A model generated the notes under the pieces. It was not told the origin of the DNA. It ran no database searches and saw only the letters and a list, made by a program, of their open reading frames with translations. A DNA stretch of 44,038 nucleotides from Bryobacterales bacterium (GTDB lineage Bacteria; Acidobacteriota; Terriglobia; Bryobacterales; Bryobacteraceae), in assembly GCA_025462965.1 (NCBI GenBank), contig JAOAPQ010000596.1, positions 1 through 44,038 of the forward strand, in the 5' to 3' direction. Made by a program: the position numbers and the translations under genes. This document shows, piece by piece, positions 1 through 9,899 of the stretch; the stretch's first letter is position 1, and every line of letters starts with the position of its first letter.

Positions 1-2
1 GC

Positions 3-2567
3 GAGCGGCTCGAACAGCAGCTGCTTCTCCTTGTAGAAGCCTCCGGAACCTTGCTCTCAGCTTCGGATTCCGGCACGATCGTCGAGACGATCATCGAACT
101 GGGGCGTCGCTTCGTCGCTGCGGACGCTTATGCGCTCTGGCGCACGGGCCCCACCGCCCGAAACGAATGGTGCGTCGTCTCCGCTGCGGGACTTTCGGAC
201 ACCTATAGCCGGCACACGCTCCCAGGTTCCACCGAGGTCCCTCTACCGGAGCACGCCGTGGCCACCGAAGATGTCTACGCCGAACCGTTGCTCGCGGGCC
301 GCCACGAGGAATATTGTTCCGAAGGGATCCGTTCCATGCTCACCGTTCCGCTGCGTATGCACGGCGCGGTGAACGGCATGCTGGTTTTCTACTACCGCGA
401 CCGGCGTTCTTTTGAGCCCTCCGAAATCACCGTCGCCACAGCACTCGGCAACCTCGCCGCGGCCGCTCTCGCTAATGCGGATCTCTACGACGAGCAGCGC
501 ACGCTCCGGCAAGAAGCCGAGAAGGCTCACGAACGCAGCCTCTTTCTCGCAAAGACCGGCGCCCTTCTCGCAACCTCTCTCGATATCGACCGCACCCTCG
601 CCGCTATCGCCGATCTCGCCGTCCCCTCCATCGCGGATTGGTGCGCCGTCGACCTGCTCGAACCCGGAGAACACTTCCGCCGCGTGTCCGTAAAGCACTC
701 CGACCCGGAGAAGGTCGCCATAGCCCGCGCCTTCCATGAACGATATCCGCCCGAACCCGGGTCGAGCGTCTGGGGGGCGATGCACGGCGAGACCGTCTTT
801 GCGTCGGAGATTATCGAGGAAAAGCTGCGGGCCACTGTGCACGATGAAGAGCATCTGGCGCTTCTTCTCCAGCTTGGCCTCAAGTCTTTCGTCATCGCCC
901 CCCTAATAGTGCATGGTGAGCAGCTGGGGATGCTCACCCTCGTAGCAGCGGAATCCGGCCGCCGTTACGATTCGGGCGATATCCAGTTCGTCGAAGAGGT
1001 GGCTCAGCGCGCCGCTTTCGCCGTTCACAGCGCGCGCCTCCACCAGGCGCTCAGGGAAAGTGTGGCCCGCTTACGCGCGGCCGCTGCCGCCGCTGAGGTC
1101 GGTATTTTCGAGTGGCAGATGGATGCGGACGAGGCCCTATGGGAAAACCCGCGCATGTATGAGATCTTCGGTCGCACACTGGAAGACGGACCCCTCGGCC
1201 GCCACGAGTTCTTCAGCCTCGTGGCTCATCCGGACGACGCCGATACCATGATGCGCGGCCTGCTGGCGGCCATGGAGCCCGGCGGAGTGTTCAAGACTGG
1301 CGGCCGCATCTTTCGCAAGAACGGAGAGGTGCGGTGGGTGGAATTGTCCGGACGTTTCGAATTCACGCCCAAAGGAAAGCCCCATCGCCTCATCGGGGCT
1401 GTCTCCGATGTTACCGAGCGCAGGCGCATGGAGGACCGCCTGCGGGAAACCGCGAAACTCGAGAGCATCGGAATCCTCGCGGGAGGAATCGCTCATGATT
1501 TCAACAATCTGCTTACCGGTATTCTCGGCAACGCCAGTCTCTCCAGCGAGCTGCTGGATTCCGACCATCCCGTCCAGGATTTTCTAAACGACGTCGTGAA
1601 GGCCAGCGAGCGCGCCGCCGCGCTCACTGGTCAGATGCTCGCCTACTCCGGCCGCGGGACATTCGTGGTCAGCGAAATCGACCTGGCCGCCCTGGTCCGG
1701 GAGATCGCCCCGCTGATCCGAACGTCGGTAGCTCGAACCGTCGATCTGGATCTCCATCTCGGCTCCAAACTTTCCCCCATTTCCGCCGATGGCGCCCAGA
1801 TGCAACAGATCGTTATGAACCTGATCATCAACGGCGCGGAGGCTATGGGAGACAAACCGGGCAAAGTCACGGTTAGCACGCACGAATGTACCCTTGATGC
1901 CGATTACGTGCGAGTTTTAAGCGCCCCCATGGAAGTCACGCCGGGTCGGTATGTTTGTCTCGAAGTGGAAGACCATGGTTGTGGCATGGATCAGGCCACT
2001 ATCGCCAGGATTTTCGATCCTTTCTTCACCACCAAATTCACCGGGCGCGGGCTCGGTCTCTCCGCCGTTCTTGGAATTGTGCGGGCACACCACGGAGCGC
2101 TGAACGTATACAGCGACCCCGGCGTCGGAACCACTTTCAAAGTTTTCTTCCCTGTGCGCATCGCAACGCCGCAGCCTGTGCCGGCCGAACGGCCCCACCG
2201 GGAATCCGGCCCAACTGTGCTTGTGATCGACGATGAGGACATCGTCCTCCGCACGGCACAAATCATGCTGGATCGTGCCGGGTACCGCGTCGTCACAGCG
2301 AAAAACGGCGACGAAGCGCTCCAGATATTCCGCCGCCTGCACGATGAGATCGCCCTGGTGTTTCTGGATCTCACCATGCCGGTGATGGGCGGCGAAGAAA
2401 CGCTCTCACGCCTCAAGGAGATCCGGCCGGGCGTCCGTGTCGTCCTATCCACTGGTTTCACTGACGGGGCAACCCTCAAACGGCTGGATGATCGCCTGGT
2501 CGGGCATCTCGAGAAACCCTACAGTGCGGGCCGCCTCCGCGAACTCCTGCGCGAACTCCTGCCATAA
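3..2567 (+). CDS. Hybrid sensor histidine kinase (GAF-GAF-PAS-HisKA-HATPase-receiver), 5'-truncated by window edge
   Basis: Frame 3 is open from base 3. Protein has H-box GGIAHDFNNLLTGILGNASL, HATPase motifs (NLIINGAEAM, DHGCGMD, GRGLGLSAVLGIV) and a C-terminal receiver (VLVIDDEDIVLRTAQIML...VFLDLTMPVMGGEETL). Confidence 0.93.
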   Translation, partial: ERLEQQLLLLVEASGTLLSASDSGTIVETIIELGRRFVAADAYALWRTGPTARNEWCVVSAAGLSDTYSRHTLPGSTEVPLPEHAVATEDVYAEPLLAGRHEEYCSEGIRSMLTVPLRMHGAVNGMLVFYYRDRRSFEPSEITVATALGNLAAAALANADLYDEQRTLRQEAEKAHERSLFLAKTGALLATSLDIDRTLAAIADLAVPSIADWCAVDLLEPGEHFRRVSVKHSDPEKVAIARAFHERYPPEPGSSVWGAMHGETVFASEIIEEKLRATVHDEEHLALLLQLGLKSFVIAPLIVHGEQLGMLTLVAAESGRRYDSGDIQFVEEVAQRAAFAVHSARLHQALRESVARLRAAAAAAEVGIFEWQMDADEALWENPRMYEIFGRTLEDGPLGRHEFFSLVAHPDDADTMMRGLLAAMEPGGVFKTGGRIFRKNGEVRWVELSGRFEFTPKGKPHRLIGAVSDVTERRRMEDRLRETAKLESIGILAGGIAHDFNNLLTGILGNASLSSELLDSDHPVQDFLNDVVKASERAAALTGQMLAYSGRGTFVVSEIDLAALVREIAPLIRTSVARTVDLDLHLGSKLSPISADGAQMQQIVMNLIINGAEAMGDKPGKVTVSTHECTLDADYVRVLSAPMEVTPGRYVCLEVEDHGCGMDQATIARIFDPFFTTKFTGRGLGLSAVLGIVRAHHGALNVYSDPGVGTTFKVFFPVRIATPQPVPAERPHRESGPTVLVIDDEDIVLRTAQIMLDRAGYRVVTAKNGDEALQIFRRLHDEIALVFLDLTMPVMGGEETLSRLKEIRPGVRVVLSTGFTDGATLKRLDDRLVGHLEKPYSAGRLRELLRELLP

Positions 2568-2576
2568 CTTTCCATC

Positions 2577-3995
2577 ATGACCTACTTGCTTCCCATCGGC
2601 GGCGAATGGCTTCAAACGGAAACGACGGACACCATTCGCCTCCCATACGACGATTCGCCAATTGCCGAGGTCCCGCAAGGCAACCCCGCCCTGGTCGACC
2701 GGGCCGTCTCCGCGGCTCGGGCCGCCGCCGCTATCCTCGAAAACTGGACGAACTACCAGCGTGCCGAACTCCTCGACCGTATCGCCGCACTCCTGAGAAG
2801 GGATCGCACCGGGTTCGCCAATGCCGTAAGTTCAGAAACCGGCAAACCCATCACCGAAGCGCGTGCCGAAGTGGACCGCGGCCTGCAAACGTTGCTGGCC
2901 TCCTCTATAGCCGCTCGCGAACTGCATGGCGAAGTCGTGCCGATCGATGCGGCGCCCACCGGCGCTGGCCGTCTCGCGATGACCATTCGCCAGCCGCTCG
3001 GCGTGATCGGCATCATCACGCCCTTCAACTTTCCGCTCAATCTGACGCTGCACAAACTCGGCCCCGCGCTTGCCGGCGGCAACGCTGTCGTCCACAAACC
3101 ATCGGAGCAGACGCCGCTCAGCGCGCTTATGCTCGCCCGTATCGTTCAGGAAGCGGGGGCTCCCGCCGGAGCCTACAACGTTGTCACCGGCCCGGGCGAA
3201 ACGGTTGGCTCCGCACTCGTCGAGTCGCCTGGAGTCGACATGATCACCTTCACGGGCAGCGTTCCGGTCGGCCGCGCCATTCGCGCCCGCGCCGGATTGA
3301 AGAAGGTGACACTGGAGCTCGGTGGAAACGGGGCCGTCATTATCGAGCCCGACGCCGATCTGGATGCGGCCGTCCCGCGCGTGGTTCAGGGCGGCTACGG
3401 GTATAGCGGCCAGAGCTGCATTTCGGTGCAGCGTGTCTACGTTCATGAAAGCATCGCCGCAAATTTCCGCGATCGCCTCGTCGCCGCCGTTGAAAAGCTC
3501 AACGTCGGGCACCCTGCTGAGGAGACCAGCCAGATCGCTTCGCTCATCACCGTCCAAGCCGCCGAGCGCGTCGAGCAGTGGACCCGGCAGGCCGCGCAAG
3601 CGGGAGCGAAGATCTTGACGGGCGGAGACCGCACCCGAGCCACGATCCGTCCGGGCATCCTCACCGAAGTCCCGGAGGACTCGCGATTCATGCGCGAGGA
3701 GCTTTTCGGCCCGCTCGTCGCTGTGAACGCCTATCGCGATCTCGATCGCGCCATCGAACTGGTCAACGGCACTTCCTACGGACTTCAGGCGGGCATCTAC
3801 ACGCAGCACTTGCAGCGGGCATTCCAGGCCGCGCAAAAGATCCGGGCGGGCGGCGTCCTGATCAACGACGTACCCACCTTCCGCGCCGACCTCATGCCCT
3901 ACGGCGGCACCAAGGAAAGCGGCCTGGGCCGCGAAGGCCCGCGCTATGCCGTCCAGGAAATGACGGAGCCGAAACTAATCTGCTGGCACGCATAG
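2577..3995 (+). CDS. Aldehyde dehydrogenase family protein
   Basis: ALDH motifs: PFNFPLNLTLHKLGPALAGGNAVVHKPSEQTP, FTGSVPVGRAI, LELGGNGAVI (Glu), YSGQSCISVQRVYV (catalytic Cys), EELFGPLVAV. Confidence 0.95.
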   Translation: MTYLLPIGGEWLQTETTDTIRLPYDDSPIAEVPQGNPALVDRAVSAARAAAAILENWTNYQRAELLDRIAALLRRDRTGFANAVSSETGKPITEARAEVDRGLQTLLASSIAARELHGEVVPIDAAPTGAGRLAMTIRQPLGVIGIITPFNFPLNLTLHKLGPALAGGNAVVHKPSEQTPLSALMLARIVQEAGAPAGAYNVVTGPGETVGSALVESPGVDMITFTGSVPVGRAIRARAGLKKVTLELGGNGAVIIEPDADLDAAVPRVVQGGYGYSGQSCISVQRVYVHESIAANFRDRLVAAVEKLNVGHPAEETSQIASLITVQAAERVEQWTRQAAQAGAKILTGGDRTRATIRPGILTEVPEDSRFMREELFGPLVAVNAYRDLDRAIELVNGTSYGLQAGIYTQHLQRAFQAAQKIRAGGVLINDVPTFRADLMPYGGTKESGLGREGPRYAVQEMTEPKLICWHA

Positions 3996-4031
3996 CCGCA
4001 GACGTGTCTACCTTATCCGAAGGACAAACAA

Positions 4032-4066
4032 GGGACACGCAATGGGACACGCGGCGACAGCCGCGT
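4032..4066. repeat. Intergenic 9-bp direct repeat (GGGACACGC x2, 12-bp period) merging into a perfect 7-bp hairpin ACGCGGC-GACA-GCCGCGT
   Basis: Read directly: gggacacgc at 4032-4040 and 4044-4052; stem 4049-4055 / 4060-4066. Confidence 0.5.
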
Positions 4067-4255
4067 CCTTCGATGCTGATACCCAATGTCCCGACTTACT
4101 GATATCCAACTGGGCTTCCTCACAGGCGCTCGACCCGCGGGTAACTGAAAGCGTCACCGGAGGAACTACTGGATTCACGACATCGGGGAGCGGAACCCTG
4201 ACTGCGGCGGGGGTCTCGCCCGAGCTCAACGTAGTTTATTTTCTTGAAACGTGCA

Positions 4256-5185
4256 CTAATCCTTCACCGTAAGAATGCGGTTTTCGAACTTCGGATTGAT
4301 ATAAACATCCTTCCGGATACCCTCCAGATACTCCTGCCGCCACGCCGCCGGACTCCGCTTCTCCAGCGCGGCGAACTGTCTGGTGAAGTGATACACCGTC
4401 TGAAACCCCACTTGCCGCGCAATATCCTTGAGCGCATAGTCGGAGAAACAGATCAGCGCCTTGGCCTGCTCGATCCGGTACCCCTGCAGAAACGCCAGCG
4501 GACGCATCCGCAGCACATTCTGAAAATGCAGCCGCAGCGTGCGATCCGTGCAGCCGCACGCCCGGGCGATCTCCTGGATCGTCAGGGGCCGGCGATACTC
4601 CGCCTTGATGCAGGCAAACGCACGCTGCAAGACCGCATCGCGCATCGCAACCTCGGTAGCCGCCGCGGAATTGCCCGCGAACGTGCCGTCGTGGATCTGG
4701 CGCAGGTAGAGATAAAGCACCTCTGTCATCAGGACGCTGCACAGTTCGCGATACAACGGGGATTTCAGTTCGCCTTCGGTCCGGATCCGTTCGAGCAGTG
4801 CGACTGCGTTCGGCCCGCTCCACTGCATTACCTTCGGAGCCCGGCTCAGATTTCGAGCCAGAGGGCCTGCCGCCACCCGGAACTTCACATCGAGGGTACG
4901 CATCTGCGTCTCGGCCCGCAGTCCATGCGTTGCATCAGCCAGAATCAGGAACAACTCGCCGCCCTGAACATCGAACTTCTTCCCGGACAGGCTGAACACG
5001 CCCTTACCATCAAGGAAGAAGATCATCTGCAGATAGTCGTGACGGTGAAGTCGCAGGCTCCACCCCGCATCGTAGTCGTACCGGGCGATCCAGAGCACGT
5101 CCACCGGCAGGTAAGGCATGGGCACATTGTACGATTTCCGATTTCCGTTCCGGACAAAAGAGTTACCGATTCTGGCCCTCGACAC
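4256..5185 (-). CDS. AraC family transcriptional regulator (cupin-like N-terminus); start may be 5119 (MPYLPVDV...)
   Basis: C-terminal double HTH: RRPLTIQEIARACGCTDRTLRLHFQNVLRMRPLAFLQGYRIEQAKALICFSDYALKDIARQVGFQTVYHFTRQFAALEKRSPAAWRQEY. Confidence 0.9.
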   Translation of the reverse strand: MSRARIGNSFVRNGNRKSYNVPMPYLPVDVLWIARYDYDAGWSLRLHRHDYLQMIFFLDGKGVFSLSGKKFDVQGGELFLILADATHGLRAETQMRTLDVKFRVAAGPLARNLSRAPKVMQWSGPNAVALLERIRTEGELKSPLYRELCSVLMTEVLYLYLRQIHDGTFAGNSAAATEVAMRDAVLQRAFACIKAEYRRPLTIQEIARACGCTDRTLRLHFQNVLRMRPLAFLQGYRIEQAKALICFSDYALKDIARQVGFQTVYHFTRQFAALEKRSPAAWRQEYLEGIRKDVYINPKFENRILTVKD

Positions 5186-5241
5186 CGGCGCTTCTGAGAC
5201 ATAGTCTGGTCAAGAAGCATTTTGCTCAGGAGGTCCGGACG

Positions 5242-8200
5242 ATGCGCGCCCTGTTTGCCGTTTCCGTTTTGCTCCCCATTCTGGTGGGTACTTTACCGCC
5301 GTTGATCGCCCAGGATTCCCGTGGCGTGATCGGAGGCCGTATCCTCGATACACAGGACGCCGTTGTCGTCGGCGCCCGGGTCACGGCTACCAATCGCGAG
5401 TCCGGTGTAGCCACGTCGGCCGGCACGAATAACGCCGGAGCCTTTCGGTTGCCCTTTCTGCTTCCCGGCACCTACCGTCTCACGGCCGAAATGGCAGGCT
5501 TCCGGACCTACTCACAAAGCGACCTGGAACTGCGCGTGGCAGACTCACTCGATCTCACCCTGCGCCTCGAAGTCGGCAGTGTTTCCGAAACCGTGGATGT
5601 GAAGGGCGGCGCACCCCTGCTCGACACTGCGGGCAGTTCCGTGGGCGACGTGATCGACGTCCGGCGGCTCTCCGAATTGCCGCAGCGCGGCGGCAACCCT
5701 CTGGAACTCGAACGCCTGAGCCCCGGCGTCGCCAACACGACCACGCTGCGCATCATGAAACTCTCCTCGCCCGATGCCACGTCCGCCAACACCGTAAACG
5801 GCAGCGGCAACGATCAGACGCAGTACAACATTGATGGCGTCAGCGACACCACGAATGACCGCGGCAAGGGCTATGCGCGCGTCGCGTTCATCCCGCCTTC
5901 GGCTTCCATTCAGGATTTCAAGCTGCAGGCCAACCCGTACGACGCCAGCGCCGGCCACGTCCTCGGCCCCGTGATTAACGTAGGCACGAAGAGCGGAGGC
6001 AACGCCGTTCATGGGGAGGTCTACTACTGGGGCCGCAACAGTGCCTTCGATTCCTCCAACTTCTTCGACAACAAAGCCGGGTTAAAGAAGTCCGTCTATC
6101 CGGACCATCGCTATGGCGCGGCCTTGGGCGGCCCGGTCTTCATCCCTCACTTCTATGAAGGGCGCAACAAGACCTTCTGGTTCTACTCGTGGGAGGAGAA
6201 CCGGTTTGGGCAACCTTCCATCTCGAATCAGACCAGCACCGTCCCGACCGCCGCGGAGCGCGCCGGGGACTTCTCAGCATTGCTCGCGCTGGGAAGCACC
6301 TATCAGATCTACAATCCGTTTTCGACCCAGGCCATTGCGGGCGGCCGCTACCAGCGGACCGCGTTCCCCGGCAACATTTTGCCGAAGAGTCTCCTGAATC
6401 CTGTGGGACTGAACCTGGCGGCGTTCTATCCGCTCCCCAGCCAGACCGGCACCTCCAACGGGCAAAACAACTACTACTTCCCGGACGTCCGCATCCAGCG
6501 CTACGACTCCCATCTGGCGCGGTTCGACCATGTCTTCAACGCGAACCATCGCGTCTTCGCCCGCATCAATCACTTCGGCTACACCATTCCGAAAGACCTG
6601 CTGGGCGTTCCCGCCACCAAAGAGATCTTCCACCAGTTCAACCAGGGCCTGGCTCTCGATTATGTCGGTGTTCTCAGTCCGACGCTGGTCCTGAACGTGC
6701 GCTACGGAGTGACGGCGGCGATCTTCCCGGAAGTGCGGGTGACCCAGGGCACGGACCTGGGCGCACTGGGCTTTTCGAGTGCTCTCACAAAGCTGGTCAA
6801 TCCGGCCGCCGTCACCGTCCCGCGCGTTGGGGTGGCGGGCTTCGCAACACTCTCGAACTGGTCCGATGGCGACGGTTTCGCCTCCGCCATCACGCACAAT
6901 CTGATAGCTGATCTCACCAAACAGAAGGGCCCTCACACCGTCCATTTCGGCGCCGATTTTCGTCTGTTCCGCACCTTCGGGAACCGCTATCCGGGCTCTG
7001 CGTCGCCCGATCTGAGCTTCGCCAACACTTACACCAAAGGTCCGCTCGATAACTCGGCTGCGGCCCCGCTGGGACAAGAGTTAGCCGCGCTCTTATTGGG
7101 GATTCCCGGCGGCAGTCTGACTTCGGGCTCCATTCAGAACTACGCAACTCAGAACAAATACATGGGCGCTTACGTTCAGGATGACTTCAAGCTGACCCGG
7201 AAGGTCACCATCAACGTGGGCTTGCGCTATGAACGGGAACTGCCCGTCACCGAGCGCTACAACCGGCTGCTCGGCACTTTCGACACCTCCGTCAACAGCC
7301 CGGTGGCGGCGCAGGCCGCGATCAACTATGCGAAGAGCCCGATTCCGGAACTGCCGGTGGCGGCCTTCGCCGCGAAGGGCGGTTTGACCTTTGTGACCCC
7401 GAACGCTCGCAGTCCTTATGGCGCAAGCAACAACTGGCTACCACGTGTGGGCCTCGCGTATCAGATCAACGACAAGACCGTATTCCGCTCGGGCTACGGC
7501 ATTTACTTCGGAACCATCGGTGTCGATACGTTTCAGCCAGTCCAGACGGGTTTCTCCCAGAGCACACCCATTCAGGCCTCGCTCGATAATGGCGTGACAT
7601 ATACGTCCACCCTCGCGAACCCTCTGCCCAATGGACTGATTCCGGCCGCGGGCTCGGCCGGGGGACTCGCCACCAACCTGGGGCAGGCGATCCAGTTCTT
7701 CGATCCCAACATGAAGGCTCCCTACTCGCAGCGCTGGTCGGGCGGGATTCAACGGTCGCTTCCGGGCCAGTTCGTCCTTGACGTCAGTTACGTGGGTAAC
7801 CGTACCACCCACCTGGCCGTGACCAAACAGATCAATTTCACACCTGCCAAATACCTGAGCACCTCGCCGGTTCGTGATGCCACCACCATCAACTTCCTGA
7901 CCGCCCAGTTCCCCAATCCGTTCTCCGGTCTGAACTCGGTTTACACGTTGCAGATTTCCCGCGCGGGATTGCTCACCCCGTATCCGCAGTTCGGAGCAAT
8001 CTCCGTGCTTGAGCCGCAGGGTTATTCGTGGTACCACTCGCTGCAGGTTCGTCTGGAACGTCGCTTCAGCCAGGGCCTCACTCTGCAGGCGGGCTACACT
8101 TATTCGAAGTTCATGCAGGCCACGGAATTCCAGAATGCCAGCGATCCGGTGCCTTACCGCACCGTCTCAGATCTGGACCGTCCCCGCATCCTGACGCTTA

Positions 8201-8712
8201 GCGGCGTCTGGGAATTGCCCTACGGGGCAGGGAAACGATTCGGAGCCCATGCGCCCGCGCCGGTGAAGATCGCGCTGGGCGGTTGGCAGCTGAACGGCAC
8301 CGTCGTGCGCCAGGCCGGCGCTCCGCTGGGTTTTGGCAACGCTCTGTTCACAGGCGATATCAAAAACATTCCGCTTCCCCCCGATCAGCAGAGCCCGGAT
8401 CGCTGGTTCAACACCGACGCGGGCTTTGTGAAGACCACTGCGGCGCAGCTGGCCAACAACATTCAAACGTTCCCGATCCGTTTCAGCGGAGTGCGCGCCG
8501 ATGGCCAGGCGACGTGGAGCTTCTCGCTCTTCCGGAACTACCCGATTCACGAACGAGTCACCGCGCAGTTCCGCGCTGAAGTCTACAATGTGATGAACCA
8601 CCCCAGCTTCGATGTGCCGAATACGACTCCCACCAGTTCATCTTTCGGAATCCCGACCGCGGTGGTTTCGGAGCCCAGAAACTGGCAACTGGCGCTCAAG
8701 CTGAAATTCTAA
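5242..8712 (+). CDS. TonB-dependent receptor, Oar-like, with N-terminal carboxypeptidase-regulatory-like domain
   Basis: Signal peptide; GVIGGRILDTQDAVVVGARVTATN...; plug region (YNIDGVSDT); long beta-barrel region ending ...RNWQLALKLKF; RBS caggagg upstream. Confidence 0.92.
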   Translation: MRALFAVSVLLPILVGTLPPLIAQDSRGVIGGRILDTQDAVVVGARVTATNRESGVATSAGTNNAGAFRLPFLLPGTYRLTAEMAGFRTYSQSDLELRVADSLDLTLRLEVGSVSETVDVKGGAPLLDTAGSSVGDVIDVRRLSELPQRGGNPLELERLSPGVANTTTLRIMKLSSPDATSANTVNGSGNDQTQYNIDGVSDTTNDRGKGYARVAFIPPSASIQDFKLQANPYDASAGHVLGPVINVGTKSGGNAVHGEVYYWGRNSAFDSSNFFDNKAGLKKSVYPDHRYGAALGGPVFIPHFYEGRNKTFWFYSWEENRFGQPSISNQTSTVPTAAERAGDFSALLALGSTYQIYNPFSTQAIAGGRYQRTAFPGNILPKSLLNPVGLNLAAFYPLPSQTGTSNGQNNYYFPDVRIQRYDSHLARFDHVFNANHRVFARINHFGYTIPKDLLGVPATKEIFHQFNQGLALDYVGVLSPTLVLNVRYGVTAAIFPEVRVTQGTDLGALGFSSALTKLVNPAAVTVPRVGVAGFATLSNWSDGDGFASAITHNLIADLTKQKGPHTVHFGADFRLFRTFGNRYPGSASPDLSFANTYTKGPLDNSAAAPLGQELAALLLGIPGGSLTSGSIQNYATQNKYMGAYVQDDFKLTRKVTINVGLRYERELPVTERYNRLLGTFDTSVNSPVAAQAAINYAKSPIPELPVAAFAAKGGLTFVTPNARSPYGASNNWLPRVGLAYQINDKTVFRSGYGIYFGTIGVDTFQPVQTGFSQSTPIQASLDNGVTYTSTLANPLPNGLIPAAGSAGGLATNLGQAIQFFDPNMKAPYSQRWSGGIQRSLPGQFVLDVSYVGNRTTHLAVTKQINFTPAKYLSTSPVRDATTINFLTAQFPNPFSGLNSVYTLQISRAGLLTPYPQFGAISVLEPQGYSWYHSLQVRLERRFSQGLTLQAGYTYSKFMQATEFQNASDPVPYRTVSDLDRPRILTLSGVWELPYGAGKRFGAHAPAPVKIALGGWQLNGTVVRQAGAPLGFGNALFTGDIKNIPLPPDQQSPDRWFNTDAGFVKTTAAQLANNIQTFPIRFSGVRADGQATWSFSLFRNYPIHERVTAQFRAEVYNVMNHPSFDVPNTTPTSSSFGIPTAVVSEPRNWQLALKLKF

Positions 8713-8721
8713 GAGGTTTTG

Positions 8722-9879
8722 ATGAATCGCAGAGATTTTGTTGCGGCATGCGCGTCGACTGCATTATTGTGGGGCGCGGATGCGAAGTTCGATGTCGCGG
8801 CCTTCGATCGTGCCCGCGTGCTCCGCAATGCAGGGAAGTACCTGGCGGATAAGCCCGCCACCGTCACTCAGGCTCAAAGCAAACGGAGCACGGGGGGACT
8901 TCACGACTTCTTCTCCGAGGGCGATTACTGGTGGCCCGACCCGAAGAATCCCGAAGGCCCCTATGTGCAGCGGGACGGGATGACCAATCCTGACAATTTT
9001 GTGGAACATCGCAAGTTCCTGATGAAGCTGAGCGTGCAGGTGCCTGCGCTCGCGGCGGCCTGGAAGCTTACACGGGAGCGCAGGTATTCGGACCATGCCG
9101 CCGCCCACATCCGCGCCTGGTTCGTGGACGAGCCGTCGCGCATGAATCCCAACCTGGAGTTCGCGCAGGCTATCCACGGGCGGTTTACGGGCCGCGGCAC
9201 GGGTGTGATCGACACGATCCATCTCGTGGAAGTAGCGCGCGCCATTCCCTTACTTGCCGAAGCAGGCTCGCTTTCGCGTCCGGCTTACGACGCTACGCAG
9301 AAGTGGTTTGCCGACTATGCAAAATGGATGACCACCAGCAAGAATGGCACCGACGAGCGCAACGCTAAGAACAACCACGGCACCTGCTGGCTGATGCAGG
9401 TGGCCGCCTTTGCGAAACTCACTGAGAATCGTGACCTTCTGGCCTACTCGGCGGACCGCTTTAAGACTGTGATTGTTCCCGGCCAGATCGAAACCGACGG
9501 CAGCCTGCCGCTTGAAATGGCGCGGACCAAGCCCTACGGCTACTGCCTGTTCAATCTGGAAGCCCTCGCGACGGTCTGCCAGATTCTCTCCGAAACTGGC
9601 GACGACCTTTGGAGGTTCACGACGCCCGACGGCCGCGGCATGAACAAGGCGATCGCGTATTTGTTCCCTTACATTGCCGATAAGAAATCCTGGAAGAAAC
9701 CAGCGGACGTGATGTATTTCGAATACTGGCCCATGCGTCAGGAAGCGCTGCTGTTCGGCGGTCTGGCCTATGGACGCGCCGATTATCTCGATCTCTGGAA
9801 AAAGCTGCCGGCTGATTCCGACGTGGATGAGGTGATCCGCAATTTCTTTATTCGCCAGCCGGTCCTATGGGTTGCATAG
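8722..9879 (+). CDS. Alginate lyase family protein (secreted)
   Basis: ORF track starts at 8719 with TTG, but ATG at 8722 is preferred. N-terminal MNRRDFVAACASTALLWGA signal; body resembles the alginate lyase family (DYWWPDPKNPEGPYVQRDG..., NNHGTCWLMQVAAFAKLT). Confidence 0.82.
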   Translation: MNRRDFVAACASTALLWGADAKFDVAAFDRARVLRNAGKYLADKPATVTQAQSKRSTGGLHDFFSEGDYWWPDPKNPEGPYVQRDGMTNPDNFVEHRKFLMKLSVQVPALAAAWKLTRERRYSDHAAAHIRAWFVDEPSRMNPNLEFAQAIHGRFTGRGTGVIDTIHLVEVARAIPLLAEAGSLSRPAYDATQKWFADYAKWMTTSKNGTDERNAKNNHGTCWLMQVAAFAKLTENRDLLAYSADRFKTVIVPGQIETDGSLPLEMARTKPYGYCLFNLEALATVCQILSETGDDLWRFTTPDGRGMNKAIAYLFPYIADKKSWKKPADVMYFEYWPMRQEALLFGGLAYGRADYLDLWKKLPADSDVDEVIRNFFIRQPVLWVA

Positions 9880-9899
9880 GGGATCGGTAGCGCTCGCTC

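Noticed and set aside
243-854. Numerous long antisense and alternate-frame ORFs (e.g. 243-854 -, 2832-3836 -, 18745-20709 -, 31876-33072 -)
   Set aside because: They mirror well-supported genes on the opposite strand, have arginine/glycine-rich non-globular composition and no recognisable motifs; typical GC-rich shadow ORFs.
4042-4272. 76-aa ORF MGHAATAASFDADTQCPDLL...
   Set aside because: Overlaps the intergenic hairpin and the 3' end of araC; no motif or convincing RBS.
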